Assembly: GCF_029360705.1 (NCBI RefSeq)
Contig: NZ_JARKMX010000014.1
Coordinates: forward strand, 744,001-808,000
Direction of reading: 5' to 3'
Source: Paraflavitalea pollutisoli
Lineage (GTDB): Bacteria; Bacteroidota; Bacteroidia; Chitinophagales; Chitinophagaceae
Length of the DNA: 64,000 nucleotides
The translations under genes were made by a program, and so were the position numbers. Below, one piece after another: positions 17,594-26,818 of this stretch. The notes beneath the pieces are model-generated. The model was given only the letters and a program-made list of their open reading frames with translations. It ran no database searches and had not been told where the DNA came from. Numbering within the stretch: position 1 is the stretch's first letter; each line of letters opens with the position of its first letter.

Positions 17594-19214
17594 TTGCCAA
17601 CTTACTCTTTCTAAAACCGTACATGAAGTAAATAGTCAGTCCGATCGCCATCCAGATGATGAATACGATCCAGTTGCGGAGGTGGATCTCCGTCATCAGG
17701 TAAAAGCAACTCAGCATGCCCATTACGGGAATGAAGGAGAGCTTCTTCCTGAATGTTTGTACCGCCAGCACAATGGCTACGATCAGGAACACATAAAAGG
17801 GAATATAGGCCTTCCAGTATTCGAACCCACGGCTGAAGTCGAAGCGCTCCTGGATGGGTCCCCACAGGCCGATGAAGGTGGCCAATACAATGACAGGAAT
17901 AATCCACTGTCCATTGATATAGGGCAGTTTGAATCGCTTGTTGGTGGTGATCTCTTCCTGGGGCAGCGTCAGCACACCGCCACAAACCAAGATGAAGGCA
18001 AACAGGGTGCCGATACTGGTGAGGTCGGTAACGATGGTCAGGTTGAGGAACAGGGAAGGTACGCCTACCAGGATGCCCGTCAGGATGGTGGCGAATGAAG
18101 GTGTATTGAATTTGGGGTGGATCTTGCTGAAGCGCTTGGGCAGCAGGCCGTCGCGGCTCATGCTCATCCAGATACGGGGCTGGCCCATCTGGAACACCAG
18201 CAAGACGCTGGCTGTGGCGATGACGGCACTGACCGAGATCAGGTAACTTACTTTTTCGAGGCCTACGCTTTTGAACACAAAGGCCAGGGGATCATCGACC
18301 TTGAGGCTGGTAAAGGGTACCATGCCGGTCAATACGAGCGCGATCAGGATGTACAGAATAGTACAAATGATCAGCGAGTAGATCATACCCCGTGGCAGGT
18401 CATGCTGGGGGTTGCGACATTCTTCGGCCGTGGTGGATACAGCATCGAAACCGATGTACGCAAAGAATACCGCCGACACGCCTTTCAGTACGCCGTCGAA
18501 TCCATTGGGCAGGAAGGGGCTCCAGTTGGCAGGTTCTACGTAGAAGAAACCAGCTACGATCACGAAAATGATGACGGCGATCTTGAGCCCCACCATGAGG
18601 TTGGTGGTGCGTTTACTTTCCTGGATACCCATGTAGACGATCCAGGTGATGAGTACCACGATCAGGAAGGCGGGCAGGTTCATGATCACGGGTATGCCTG
18701 CTATATGCGGGGCAGCAGCGACTACTTCCAGACTGGCGCTGTCGTAGTTGTTGATGAGCCATTCGGGGAGGTGTACACCGATACCCGCCAGTAAATTATG
18801 GAAATAACCGCTCCAGCTGATGGCGACGGCGATGTTACCAATTCCGTATTCCAGGATCAATGACCAGCCGATGATCCAGGCGACCACTTCTCCAAAAGAC
18901 ACGTAAGCATAGGTATAGGCGCTGCCCGATACGGGGATGCGCGAAGCGAATTCAGCATAACAGAGCGCTGAAAATCCGCAGGTGATGGCTGTAATGATAA
19001 AGAGGATGACGACGCCGGGACCACCATCGAAAGAGGCCTGGCCGATGGTGGAGAAGATACCCGCGCCGATGACGGCAGCGATCCCCATTGCTGTGAGGTC
19101 TTTTACCCGCAGGGCTCGTTTAAGGCCGGTATGCGAATGTCCATCTCCTAATCCCGCATTGTATTCCTTGGTCAGTAATTCCAGTGACTTTTTCCGGAAC
19201 AACGAGTTTGCCAT
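17586..19214 (-). CDS. APC-family amino acid permease
   Basis: The 542-residue inner-membrane protein has about 13 transmembrane helices and the APC-superfamily start LTAMGIAAVIGAGIFSTIG, with AFFAYIGFDAVSTTAEECRNP in helix 6, the usual region for substrate binding. It most resembles cationic or broad amino acid transporters (CAT/YfnA-like). It carries no C-terminal regulatory domain. The HD hydrolase gene overlaps its 3' end. Confidence 0.9.
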   Translation of the reverse strand: MANSLFRKKSLELLTKEYNAGLGDGHSHTGLKRALRVKDLTAMGIAAVIGAGIFSTIGQASFDGGPGVVILFIITAITCGFSALCYAEFASRIPVSGSAYTYAYVSFGEVVAWIIGWSLILEYGIGNIAVAISWSGYFHNLLAGIGVHLPEWLINNYDSASLEVVAAAPHIAGIPVIMNLPAFLIVVLITWIVYMGIQESKRTTNLMVGLKIAVIIFVIVAGFFYVEPANWSPFLPNGFDGVLKGVSAVFFAYIGFDAVSTTAEECRNPQHDLPRGMIYSLIICTILYILIALVLTGMVPFTSLKVDDPLAFVFKSVGLEKVSYLISVSAVIATASVLLVFQMGQPRIWMSMSRDGLLPKRFSKIHPKFNTPSFATILTGILVGVPSLFLNLTIVTDLTSIGTLFAFILVCGGVLTLPQEEITTNKRFKLPYINGQWIIPVIVLATFIGLWGPIQERFDFSRGFEYWKAYIPFYVFLIVAIVLAVQTFRKKLSFIPVMGMLSCFYLMTEIHLRNWIVFIIWMAIGLTIYFMYGFRKSKLANA

Positions 19215-19337
19215 GCTGATCGTGGGTTTAAGGGGCGGAAATTAGCAAAAAAACATGAAAAGGTGACCATTAATCAGGTTAAAGGATACGGCACGCCAGG
19301 ACATACCCGAAAGGAATAATATATTGGATAATTGTCA

Positions 19338-21866
19338 TTACACTGATACGGTCGCTTCCTCTTCGACCTCTCCCGCTATCACATACAGGGCATTGGCTGA
19401 AAACCGGACCATCACGGTCGTACCTTCATTGGACAGGATCTCGATATGCCCCCTGATCTCCCGGGTAAGCCCCTTCATCAGTTCCAGGCCCAGCGAATTG
19501 TTGGACTGACCCGTGAGGTGCAGCCCTACCCCTACCCCATTGTCTGCAATGCTCAACACTATCTCCTCGTCTACCCGCCGCATGGCAATATCGATCGTTC
19601 CCCTTTTGCCATCAGGGAAGGCGTATTTGATGGCATTGGTGACTGCCTCGTTCACGATCAGGGCTACCGGGATGGCCACAGATAGGTCGAGCGAGATAGG
19701 ATCGACTTCCAGGTTGTACTGGATCTTATTGTTCTCTCCAAAGCTTTCCCGGAGGTACCACATGAACTCGGGCAGGTACTGGCTCATGTTGATCGTCTTC
19801 ACATTTTCTACCTGGTACAGCTTCTGGTGTATCAGCGACATGGCATAGATGCGGTGCTGACTGCTTTCGATGGCCCGCAGGGCGTCGTCCTGCAGGTAGA
19901 TGGCTTGTGATTCGAGCAGGCTGATGATGGTTTGCAGGTTGTTCTTGACACGGTGGTGTACTTCGCGCAACAGCCATTCTTTTTCCCGCACCAGGTGTTG
20001 CAACTGATCGTTTTGTGAAGTCACCATTTGGTTGGCCAGTCGCTTCTGGCGGTATTGACGGTAAAACAGCACCGCCAGCAGGAGGAATACCACGGTAGCC
20101 ACAATGCTGATGTTGCGTGTTATTTTGGTTTGCTGCAGATTGGCCCGTTGCAGGCGGTCAATTTTCTGCAAGCCATCAATCTGCTCATCCCGCTGCCGGA
20201 TCGTGATTTCCTTTTTCTCGGTCTCATTCTGCACCTGTAGCTGGTGAAACTGTCGCGCCTTCACCACATCGGTGAGCGAATCATTGAGCAAGTTGTATTG
20301 CCGGTAATGGCCCAGGGCCGACTGAAAGTTGCCCGCGGCCGAATCTACCTGGTAGCGCACCCAATACTGGTCACGGCGCAACCGGGCCGACACGACGCGG
20401 TAACCTGAAAAAGCATCGCGCCTACCCGCAGTGGCGATATAGGGTGCGGCTTCCGCAAAACGCTTTTGATCTACATAAAAGCGGGCTATCCGGGTGTACG
20501 CTTCGGCTCCCGATATACCAAAGGGCATGGAAAACATTTCACGTGCCTTGTATTGCTGGGATTCTTTATCGAGCCTGATCATATTCAGGTAATGCTGCTC
20601 CGCCAGGGCTGGTTTGTTCATCGCCACATAAATATCACCACGGGCTGCAGCCAACGACTCCCTGCTGTAGGGATCTTGCGGAGGATAATCTTTTTCAAAT
20701 GACTCGATATAGGCAAGCGCCTTTTCCGGTTGGCCAAGATCAATGTACTGCTCCGCTGCCTTCCTGGCTACAAAGGCATGCAAATCACCATATATATTAT
20801 CTTTCACCTGCTGAAAATAAGATAAGGCTTTCTCTGGTTGTCCATCGGCTGCATAGATAAAACCGGTCAGCGCGAGATCTGGCGCCATGATGGCCTGATC
20901 AAGCTCTTCGAGATTCTTTTCGGCAAACAAGGCCCATTTGAGCGCTTCTTCCAACTGGCCAGTCGAGTAGCAGAGCCAGGCGAGTATCCGCGCATCTACG
21001 TGTAAATTTTTGCTTCCGATCGCTTTGCGCAATTCGATCACCTGCAGGAACATGGCCCTGGCAGTATCGAAATGGGAGTGCGACATGTTGATGAAGGCGA
21101 TGTCTTCCAGCACAGAATAGAGGTTGGCAGTATCCTTTAACTGTTGGTATAGTTTAAAAGCCGTACCATGGGCCCACATCTGCGCCTCGAAGGTAGTATC
21201 GGTATCGGGCATGTATTTTCCCATCTCGGACCAGATATGCGCCTCTTTCGACAGTTCCTTCGATTGTTGCAGGTCGTGGATAATCTCCAGAAAGGCGTTT
21301 TTACCTCTTTCCAATTGATCGGAAGAATAGTAGTACTTGGCCAGCGCGATGAGGCTTTCATGTTTCCAATGTACGGAACCGGTGGCCTGGGCATTTTGCA
21401 GTGCCTTATTGAAGTAGACCTGGGCCGAGTCGAGCGCGGGCTTTTTAAGACCGGGTTGATACAGGAACCCCTCCCCCAATAAGATGAAGATGCGTGATCG
21501 CTGTTCCGGACTCACGAGCAACAGCAGCGCACGGGCCTGGTCATTCTTCCCTTGTTTAATGTATACTTTACCAAGCAGGTTTGCGCTTTCGTGGATACCA
21601 TAGGGGTATTTCAATTTACGGGACAATTCCATGCTGTGGTTGCAGTAGGCTAACACGCTGTCGTAATTCCGCTCTTGGGAATGTCGCCAATGGTAGTCTG
21701 CCAGGGCGAGTAGGGTCTTCACGCGGGGGGTATCCAGCCTGGTGCTGTCCAGCTTTTGCAACAAGGCCAGCTTTTGCTTTGAAGGAGGCTTTTCGTTGCC
21801 CTGTTGCGCCGACGCCATGTAGCCCATGAGCACCAGGGCGATGACCAGATGGTAGTATATTTTCAT
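19338..21866 (-). CDS. TPR sensor histidine kinase (HisKA_2 type)
   Basis: The 842-residue product has a signal peptide (1-20), a periplasmic array of tetratricopeptide repeats over most of residues 30-510, a coiled segment, one transmembrane helix (about 586-602), then a HisKA_2 dimerisation domain with EVHHRVKNN (His637 and His638) and an ATP-binding domain with VNEAVTNAIKYAFPDG and IADNGVGVG. It should autophosphorylate on His in response to periplasmic or envelope signals. No response regulator gene lies next to it, so it is an orphan kinase. A long DNA dyad overlaps its promoter and start codon. Confidence 0.9.
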   Translation of the reverse strand: MKIYYHLVIALVLMGYMASAQQGNEKPPSKQKLALLQKLDSTRLDTPRVKTLLALADYHWRHSQERNYDSVLAYCNHSMELSRKLKYPYGIHESANLLGKVYIKQGKNDQARALLLLVSPEQRSRIFILLGEGFLYQPGLKKPALDSAQVYFNKALQNAQATGSVHWKHESLIALAKYYYSSDQLERGKNAFLEIIHDLQQSKELSKEAHIWSEMGKYMPDTDTTFEAQMWAHGTAFKLYQQLKDTANLYSVLEDIAFINMSHSHFDTARAMFLQVIELRKAIGSKNLHVDARILAWLCYSTGQLEEALKWALFAEKNLEELDQAIMAPDLALTGFIYAADGQPEKALSYFQQVKDNIYGDLHAFVARKAAEQYIDLGQPEKALAYIESFEKDYPPQDPYSRESLAAARGDIYVAMNKPALAEQHYLNMIRLDKESQQYKAREMFSMPFGISGAEAYTRIARFYVDQKRFAEAAPYIATAGRRDAFSGYRVVSARLRRDQYWVRYQVDSAAGNFQSALGHYRQYNLLNDSLTDVVKARQFHQLQVQNETEKKEITIRQRDEQIDGLQKIDRLQRANLQQTKITRNISIVATVVFLLLAVLFYRQYRQKRLANQMVTSQNDQLQHLVREKEWLLREVHHRVKNNLQTIISLLESQAIYLQDDALRAIESSQHRIYAMSLIHQKLYQVENVKTINMSQYLPEFMWYLRESFGENNKIQYNLEVDPISLDLSVAIPVALIVNEAVTNAIKYAFPDGKRGTIDIAMRRVDEEIVLSIADNGVGVGLHLTGQSNNSLGLELMKGLTREIRGHIEILSNEGTTVMVRFSANALYVIAGEVEEEATVSV

Positions 21867-21912
21867 TGCCGGGAGGTTATAGCTGCCGTGTTCGTTTCTC
21901 CCGGCAAAATTA
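21866..21912 (-). promoter_or_regulatory. Promoter and long dyad at the histidine kinase start
   Basis: A TAATTTTG -7 element (21905-21912, minus) predicts RNA starting near 21900. A perfect 10-bp dyad, 21866-21875 with 21898-21907 (TTGCCGGGAG/CTCCCGGCAA), has one arm over the RNA start and the other against the ATG. Because the upstream arm is only partly transcribed, it looks more like a DNA operator than an RNA hairpin. Confidence 0.45.
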
Positions 21913-22033
21913 GGATAACACGCCGGAATAGCGGGTCGCGTAGCTACCCACCACAGGCATTTTGTTGTCTATTTCGTTACTGTGGGCCGCAATTGGGCGC
22001 GGTTGTCGATGATCCGGCCGTTGTGCCCCTGGC

Positions 22034-22999
22034 CTAATATTCCCGTTGTACCAGGAAATGTGCGAGGTTGGTCAGCGTGTCCTTGCGACCAGTTACCACG
22101 GTGATATTGTCTAAATGCTGGAAGGCGCTGTTGAGGTATTTATCTTTGAGGTCGAAGGCCCATTTATCGACGCCGCAGGCGCGGTAGAGGTCCAGCACGC
22201 GCTGTACCTTATCGGCAGGATTCTCCTGCAGGAGGCGTTTCAATTCCTGCTGCTGGTCGGGTGAGCAGGATTCCAGGGCCTTGATCATGAGGAAGGTTTT
22301 CTTGTTGGCCACGATGTCGCCGCCTACCTGTTTGCCAAATTTGGCGGGATCGCCGAAGCAATCGAGGTAGTCGTCCTGTATCTGGAAGGCGATGCCCAGC
22401 TCTTTACCGAAGGCGTAGAGTTCATCCTGGTTGCCTTTGGAGGCGCCGCCGAGGATGGCGCCCAGCTGCAGGCTGGCTGCCAGGAGCACGGAGGTTTTCA
22501 GCTCGATCATGTGGATGTATTCGTCGAGCTGGACGGCCTCCTGCTTTTCGAAATCCATGTCGAGTTGCTGTCCTTCGCACACTTCTTTGGCGGTTTTGTT
22601 GAAGAGGTGCAGGATCTTGTGAAAATGCTCGGACCGTACTTTGTTGAGGTGTTCGTAGGCCGCAACGAGCATGACATCGCCGGCGAGCAGGGCCGTCGGT
22701 TCGTCGTATTTGGCATGTACGGTGGGCATGTTGCGCCGCAGGGGCGCTTTGTCCATGATATCGTCGTGAATGAGCGTAAAGTTGTGGAAGAGCTCGATGG
22801 CGGTAGCGATATGCCATGCATCTGGCACGATGTCGTCGAAGATCTCGTTGCCCATGAGGCAGAGCACCGGGCGCACACGTTTGCCGCCCAGACTCAGAAA
22901 GTACTCATTGGGATCGTACAACGAGGCTGGCTGTGCCGGGAAATGGCGAACGCTGAATTTCTGTGCGAACTCTTTTGATAACTCTTCGAATGAATGCAT
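22034..22999 (-). CDS. Polyprenyl (geranylgeranyl/octaprenyl-type) diphosphate synthase
   Basis: The enzyme joins isopentenyl diphosphate to an allylic diphosphate to build isoprenoid chains for quinones or carotenoids. The product is 321 residues from the ATG at 22999 (MHSFEELSKEF). The frame stays open upstream to 23266, but those residues are unlike the family and the likely promoter (23018-23025) lies inside. Both Asp-rich motifs are present, HDDIMD (Asp79, Asp80, Asp83) and QDDYLD, plus GGKRVRP. Chain length cannot be fixed by eye. It is a single-gene unit. Confidence 0.92.
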   Translation of the reverse strand: MHSFEELSKEFAQKFSVRHFPAQPASLYDPNEYFLSLGGKRVRPVLCLMGNEIFDDIVPDAWHIATAIELFHNFTLIHDDIMDKAPLRRNMPTVHAKYDEPTALLAGDVMLVAAYEHLNKVRSEHFHKILHLFNKTAKEVCEGQQLDMDFEKQEAVQLDEYIHMIELKTSVLLAASLQLGAILGGASKGNQDELYAFGKELGIAFQIQDDYLDCFGDPAKFGKQVGGDIVANKKTFLMIKALESCSPDQQQELKRLLQENPADKVQRVLDLYRACGVDKWAFDLKDKYLNSAFQHLDNITVVTGRKDTLTNLAHFLVQREY

Positions 23000-23017
23000 G
23001 GTCAATGGGTATGGGGT

Positions 23018-23025
23018 GCAAGATA
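23018..23025 (-). promoter_or_regulatory. Likely -7 element of the polyprenyl synthase gene
   Basis: Reads TATCTTGC on the minus strand, matching six of eight TAnnTTTG positions. It predicts a 14-nt leader before the ATG at 22999. Confidence 0.35.
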
Positions 23026-23277
23026 GGGCGAAATGGGCATTAATCACCTGCGCGCCAGCGCATTGGTACAAATCGGTGCAGGGCTGGTAAAATGATGCGG
23101 TTATTTTATGGAATGGGCAAGGTTTTGGGCTATCTTCATGGCACACGCCCAATACCTGTCTATTCATGCGCCAACGCCTACTTTTCACTTTCTCCATTTC
23201 GATCAAACCCGCCATGGGATTAATTATGCCGACGCGCATCAACATAAACCCGCTTCCAGCCTGCATTTAAGGGTCAC

Positions 23278-23321
23278 TGACATGGGGTTGACATGGAGTT
23301 GACCTGGGGTTGACCTGGGGT
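23278..23321. repeat. Four tandem copies of an 11-bp repeat
   Basis: The units are TGACATGGGGT, TGACATGGAGT, TGACCTGGGGT and TGACCTGGGGT, followed by a partial fifth (TGACT). The 11-bp period is close to one helical turn, so the units would face the same side of the DNA. It may be a binding array or simple slippage. Confidence 0.85.
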
Positions 23322-23657
23322 TGACTAGCGGTAGCTACCTGACAGCCATACTACAGCTACGGAGCAGTTATGGAGAAGCTATTAAGGACCAATTGGTGAG
23401 CCTACCCGCGGGCATGCCATCCATCCCTTTTCTGAACTTTTACGGGCATCGGCAGGGTGCAGGCATGCATTAGCGGCAATTTGCAACCATTACGCATTTC
23501 GCCAGGCGCACTTATTCCGGCCCCGCAATCGGCCCGCCACGAGGCGCTAATGAGCCAGCAGCCACCTTCCTCCATCCAGATTATCATCCTATCTATCCCA
23601 TACCTTTGACTACCCTGCCCAACCATCCCCCCTACCCGCCCTGGCTACCAGACCAAC

Positions 23658-23754
23658 ACTGTCCGAAAATGCTCTACACATAGCACTGACTCCCTCTGTA
23701 CATGGTCTATTTTCCCTATAGCGCAGTGCTATGTGTAGACGATGTGCAGACAGT
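23658..23754. repeat. Long two-part dyad (97 bp)
   Basis: A perfect 16-bp inverted repeat (23673-23688 with 23724-23739, core CTACACATAGCACTG) and an outer 6-bp pair (23658-23663 with 23749-23754, ACTGTC/GACAGT) share the same centre at 23706. The shared centre argues against chance. No U-run follows on either side. It could be a structured RNA, an operator, or the remnant of a small inverted-repeat element. Confidence 0.7.
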
Positions 23755-23978
23755 ACGCAGAACATATCCAGGCAACAGGCAGGCAGGTGGGCTACCAGCC
23801 ATGGGGACCTTTCAGGCTATAGCCCATGCAGTCCTTCGATGAGCACAGCAAGACCGATGTTAACCCAGAAGCTCCCGTCGCAACAGGCCCCGGACAAAGG
23901 CGCAGCGACACCCGCCCAGTGCGGTCGGCAGCATGTAGGTTTGTACCACGATTTCATTCACCCAAAAACATGCTATGT

Positions 23979-24467
23979 ATGCCTACGAACGATCAGAAAA
24001 TAGCCACCTGCCTATGGTTTGATGGACAAGCGGAGGCTGCCATCGATTTCTACAGTGCTGTATTCAAAGAAAACCTACAACGGGGAGATATTCTTCGCTG
24101 GGGAGATGGTGGTCCCGGCGTGAAAGGGTCGGTGCTCACTGCCGGCTTTTACCTCTTTGGCCAGGAATTCGTTTGTCTCAACGGAGGACCGCAATTCAGG
24201 TTCAACGAATCTGTTTCTCTGTACATCAAATGTAAAGACCAGGCCGAAGTGGATTACTACTGGCAAAAGCTTGGTGAAGGTGGCAAAGAGAGCATGTGCG
24301 GTTGGATACAGGACAAATTCGGTTTCTGGTGGCAGGTGGTACCGGAATCTATGTTAAAGATGCTCACCAGTAAAGATCAAAAGAAGATCGACAGTGCCAT
24401 GAAGGCCATGATGACGATGCGCAAGCTCGACAAGGCAAAGTTGGAAGCGGCTTACCAGGCCGGTTAG
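23979..24467 (+). CDS. VOC / PhnB-like protein (3-demethylubiquinone-9 methyltransferase-like fold)
   Basis: The product is 162 residues from the ATG at 23979 (MPTNDQKIATCLWFDGQAEA); an ATG three codons upstream is also possible. It has the PhnB/3-dmu-9 form of the vicinal-oxygen-chelate fold, with CLWFDGQAEAAIDFYSAVF, FVCLNGGPQF and CGWIQDKFGFWWQVVP. The C-terminal 40 residues (MLTSKDQKKIDSAMKAMM onward) form the usual helix. Despite the domain name, methyltransferase activity is not expected; members of the family have varied or unknown roles. Confidence 0.88.
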   Translation: MPTNDQKIATCLWFDGQAEAAIDFYSAVFKENLQRGDILRWGDGGPGVKGSVLTAGFYLFGQEFVCLNGGPQFRFNESVSLYIKCKDQAEVDYYWQKLGEGGKESMCGWIQDKFGFWWQVVPESMLKMLTSKDQKKIDSAMKAMMTMRKLDKAKLEAAYQAG

Positions 24468-24506
24468 GTTTCAATCATTTGCTTTAGCTTACAAATTATC
24501 AATAAC

Positions 24507-24537
24507 GATGGGCCGCCGGGAACGGCGACCCATCTTT
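24507..24537 (+). terminator. Weak terminator-like hairpin
   Basis: An 11-position stem with one mismatch (24507-24517 with 24524-24534, GATGGG then CGCC) is followed by only three T residues. It lies 40 bp after the VOC gene. Confidence 0.35.
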
Positions 24538-24628
24538 CATTAGCGACCAGTTATTCAACTCAGCAATGGCCGTAATGTCTGTTCTGTATCGTTACACCCA
24601 TTGTACAGCCAGAAAAAGTTTAGCCTAT

Positions 24629-25906
24629 TTATCCATTTACCAATTTGGCACTGAATTTTCCTTTGGCGGTTGTCACCGCCTTGAAGTTGTTGTAACTCGC
24701 CTGTTCCACACTAAAGGTTCCCTCTACCCGACCATTCCCCAGCTTCGTGATGGTAATACCTCCGGCGCTTGGCAGCAGTTCACCATCCGGATTCGGCATA
24801 TACATACTCACATATCCTGTTGCCGTGGTGTTATAATGCCAGGTGGTTTTATTCTTCAGGTCGAATCCATGCGTACCTAAACCACCGACCCATTTGATCG
24901 CGAAATAACCACCGCCTTCATCTTCCGGGTTAGCAAGAAAATACTGATCGCCCTGCCGCACGCAAGGTGTTGCCGGAAATATCACTGGTGCACCACCATG
25001 CAGGCTCATTTCGATCCAGCTGTCGCCGATCAATGAGATCGTCGATAGCAGCAGGTATTTGCCCTGAGCCGGACCATTCAATTCCAGTTGGATGGTTGCC
25101 GACCTATTGTTCGTGATCGTTGCGGGCGCCTGGTATTCCACCACATTGCCGGTTGTGTTATTCAGATTACCCGGACCTGTTAGTTTCCAGCCTTTGATGT
25201 ATTTCGCCGGCAGGGGTACTGGCTCTCCCACCGGATACGGGTTACCCCGGGGCGGTAAGGGCTGCAACAGGTCATCGAGGCAATGACAGGGATTGGGTAC
25301 CGCATTGTATAGCAGCGCCTTCACCGTTTGTTTCGTTCCTTCTCCCAGCGATGCACTCACCGGGTTGAGGCTTACCCGCTCCATCAACGCCCAATCGCTA
25401 AAATGGCTGGTTTGTATTTTCACGGTCTTCGTCACCGTATCGACAATACCACCTCCGGGCATTTGCCAGACACCTGCTGCGTCCTGGTACGAGAGCCCGG
25501 CGGAAATAGGAAAGGTCAGCGAATCTTTAAATGCCGTATAGACATATTCAAGGGTAACCGGTTTGGCAAATTGTTTGCCATGGGGCGTCAGGCGGAAAGC
25601 ACGGCCCTTCCCGGCCACATTGGTATTCGTAATCGTTTGTACACCGAAGTAAGTGTCGCTGCTCACGGCGCCTGCCGGTACAATGATCCGGAAAGTGTTA
25701 TCCGGACTGCTTACCGTACCGCCCTGCGGACCGATCATCCGGTTCACGGCAGGATCCAGGGCTTCTCCTACCGGTGTCTTTTTGGGAACAATGATGACCA
25801 GGTCGTCCGGTTGCTTCGCCGGATCTTTCTTACAGGCTGTTCCCATCACCAGCAGGCACCATGCACCCAGTGCTGCCTGCATCATACGATTGTTGCTTGC
25901 TTTCAT
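24629..25906 (-). CDS. Lipoprotein with ZU5-like domain
   Basis: From the ATG at 25906 the product is 425 residues with a lipobox (MGTAC, Cys25). The frame extends to 25942, but that start places 12 extra polar and hydrophobic residues before the signal. Residues about 55-145 resemble a ZU5-like domain (GPQGGTVSSPDNTFRIIVPAG, then a beta-rich stretch), a fold used for protein-protein contact in secreted bacterial proteins. The remainder is beta-rich with no family I recognise. It is probably surface-exposed or periplasmic. No partner gene is evident nearby. Confidence 0.72.
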   Translation of the reverse strand: MKASNNRMMQAALGAWCLLVMGTACKKDPAKQPDDLVIIVPKKTPVGEALDPAVNRMIGPQGGTVSSPDNTFRIIVPAGAVSSDTYFGVQTITNTNVAGKGRAFRLTPHGKQFAKPVTLEYVYTAFKDSLTFPISAGLSYQDAAGVWQMPGGGIVDTVTKTVKIQTSHFSDWALMERVSLNPVSASLGEGTKQTVKALLYNAVPNPCHCLDDLLQPLPPRGNPYPVGEPVPLPAKYIKGWKLTGPGNLNNTTGNVVEYQAPATITNNRSATIQLELNGPAQGKYLLLSTISLIGDSWIEMSLHGGAPVIFPATPCVRQGDQYFLANPEDEGGGYFAIKWVGGLGTHGFDLKNKTTWHYNTTATGYVSMYMPNPDGELLPSAGGITITKLGNGRVEGTFSVEQASYNNFKAVTTAKGKFSAKLVNG

Positions 25907-26166
25907 GGCTATGTATTGTGCCTGCAAGATGTCATAAAGCAAGGTGAACGTCGGCCCCAGGCGGGTTGAACTGGTCGAATACTTTACCGAGTTCTAAAAA
26001 ATGCCGACTGAAGTAAATGCTTCCGCACCTTTCGATAGCCCATACCGGCAGGTGAACGCTCCCTTTCTGCAGTTGGTCGGCTTTAACAGGTGATACTTTG
26101 TTTGGCGGATTATTATTGCCCCGCTTTCCACCATTGGCAAAGCAAGCAACTCCTCAACTCTTTATT

Positions 26167-26769
26167 ATGCGTAGAATTGTACTCGTAGTATCACTCATCG
26201 GATGGTCTGTCGGCTGCCTGGCACAGCAACCTAAAACCCCGGATGTGGAAACAGTCACGAAGGTGACGATCCTTAATCCAGGCATTGGGTATGAACATCC
26301 CATAGGCCATCACCAGACGCTTTACCTGCAAGGCATGTTTAGTATATCGGGTTCATTAGGTTATTCTGGCAACCTGGGCTGGCTGTCGGAATTATACATC
26401 CATCCGGCCCTATCGTTGGAATATCGTTACTACTTCGGATGGAAACGTCGCCTGGAGCGCGGTAAGCGGGTAGCGCTGAACAGCGCCAACTATCTGGCAG
26501 GTTTCTTCCGTACCGATTTTCCCGAACGCTATTACTGGAACAATGCCGGATCTCTTGACAGATTCCGTAAAGCCATTCATGCGCTGGGCGTCACGGCCGG
26601 GATGCAACGCAACTATAGGGGGCGCTTCAGCCTGGACCTGAACATCGGTTTCGGTCATACCATCGAGCCCGGTTATACCGATGCAAGCGGATATTGGTAC
26701 ACCAAAAACAGTCAATTCTATTTTCCGGGTCGGCTGAGTTTGGGTATCTGGTTGAACAAACGGAAATAA
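26167..26769 (+). CDS. Exported protein, probable small outer-membrane barrel
   Basis: From the ATG at 26167 the product is 200 residues with a signal peptide (MRRIVLVVSLIGWSVGCLAQ). The mature part alternates polar and aromatic residues in short strands (YEHPIGHHQTLYLQGMFSI, LSLEYRYYFGWKRR) and ends FPGRLSLGIWLNKRK, consistent with an eight-strand outer-membrane barrel of unknown role. The longer in-frame start at 26098 has no signal features. It is convergent with rnr. Confidence 0.65.
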   Translation: MRRIVLVVSLIGWSVGCLAQQPKTPDVETVTKVTILNPGIGYEHPIGHHQTLYLQGMFSISGSLGYSGNLGWLSELYIHPALSLEYRYYFGWKRRLERGKRVALNSANYLAGFFRTDFPERYYWNNAGSLDRFRKAIHALGVTAGMQRNYRGRFSLDLNIGFGHTIEPGYTDASGYWYTKNSQFYFPGRLSLGIWLNKRK

Positions 26770-26799
26770 AAACGGCGGGCCTGTGTGAGGGCCCGCCGT
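26767..26799 (-). terminator. Terminator of the rnr operon
   Basis: A perfect 10-bp stem (26772-26781 with 26790-26799, ACGGCGGGCC) is followed on the minus strand by TTTTTATTT. It separates the convergent barrel-protein gene and rnr. Confidence 0.75.
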
Positions 26800-26818
26800 G
26801 GTATCGACATTGTCTTTG

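Larger units (their letters stand above)
23000..23978. other. Gene-free region of about 980 bp with repeats
   Basis: No frame here looks coding: the open frames at 23108-23302, 23402-23626 and 23731-24003 are rich in Cys, Trp, His and Arg and have no recognisable domain. The region holds a four-copy 11-bp tandem repeat at 23278-23321, an 8-bp inverted pair (23468-23475 and 23545-23552) and a long dyad at 23658-23754. Confidence 0.65.

Noticed and set aside
22999-23266. N-terminal extension of polyprenyl synthase
   Set aside because: The added 89 residues do not resemble the family, and a likely promoter lies within them.
23278-23754. Possible CRISPR array
   Set aside because: The 11-bp units are contiguous with no spacers, and no cas gene is present in the window.
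23402-24003. Open frames in the gap before the VOC gene
   Set aside because: Short, Cys/Trp/Arg-rich and overlapping the long dyad; no coding signature.
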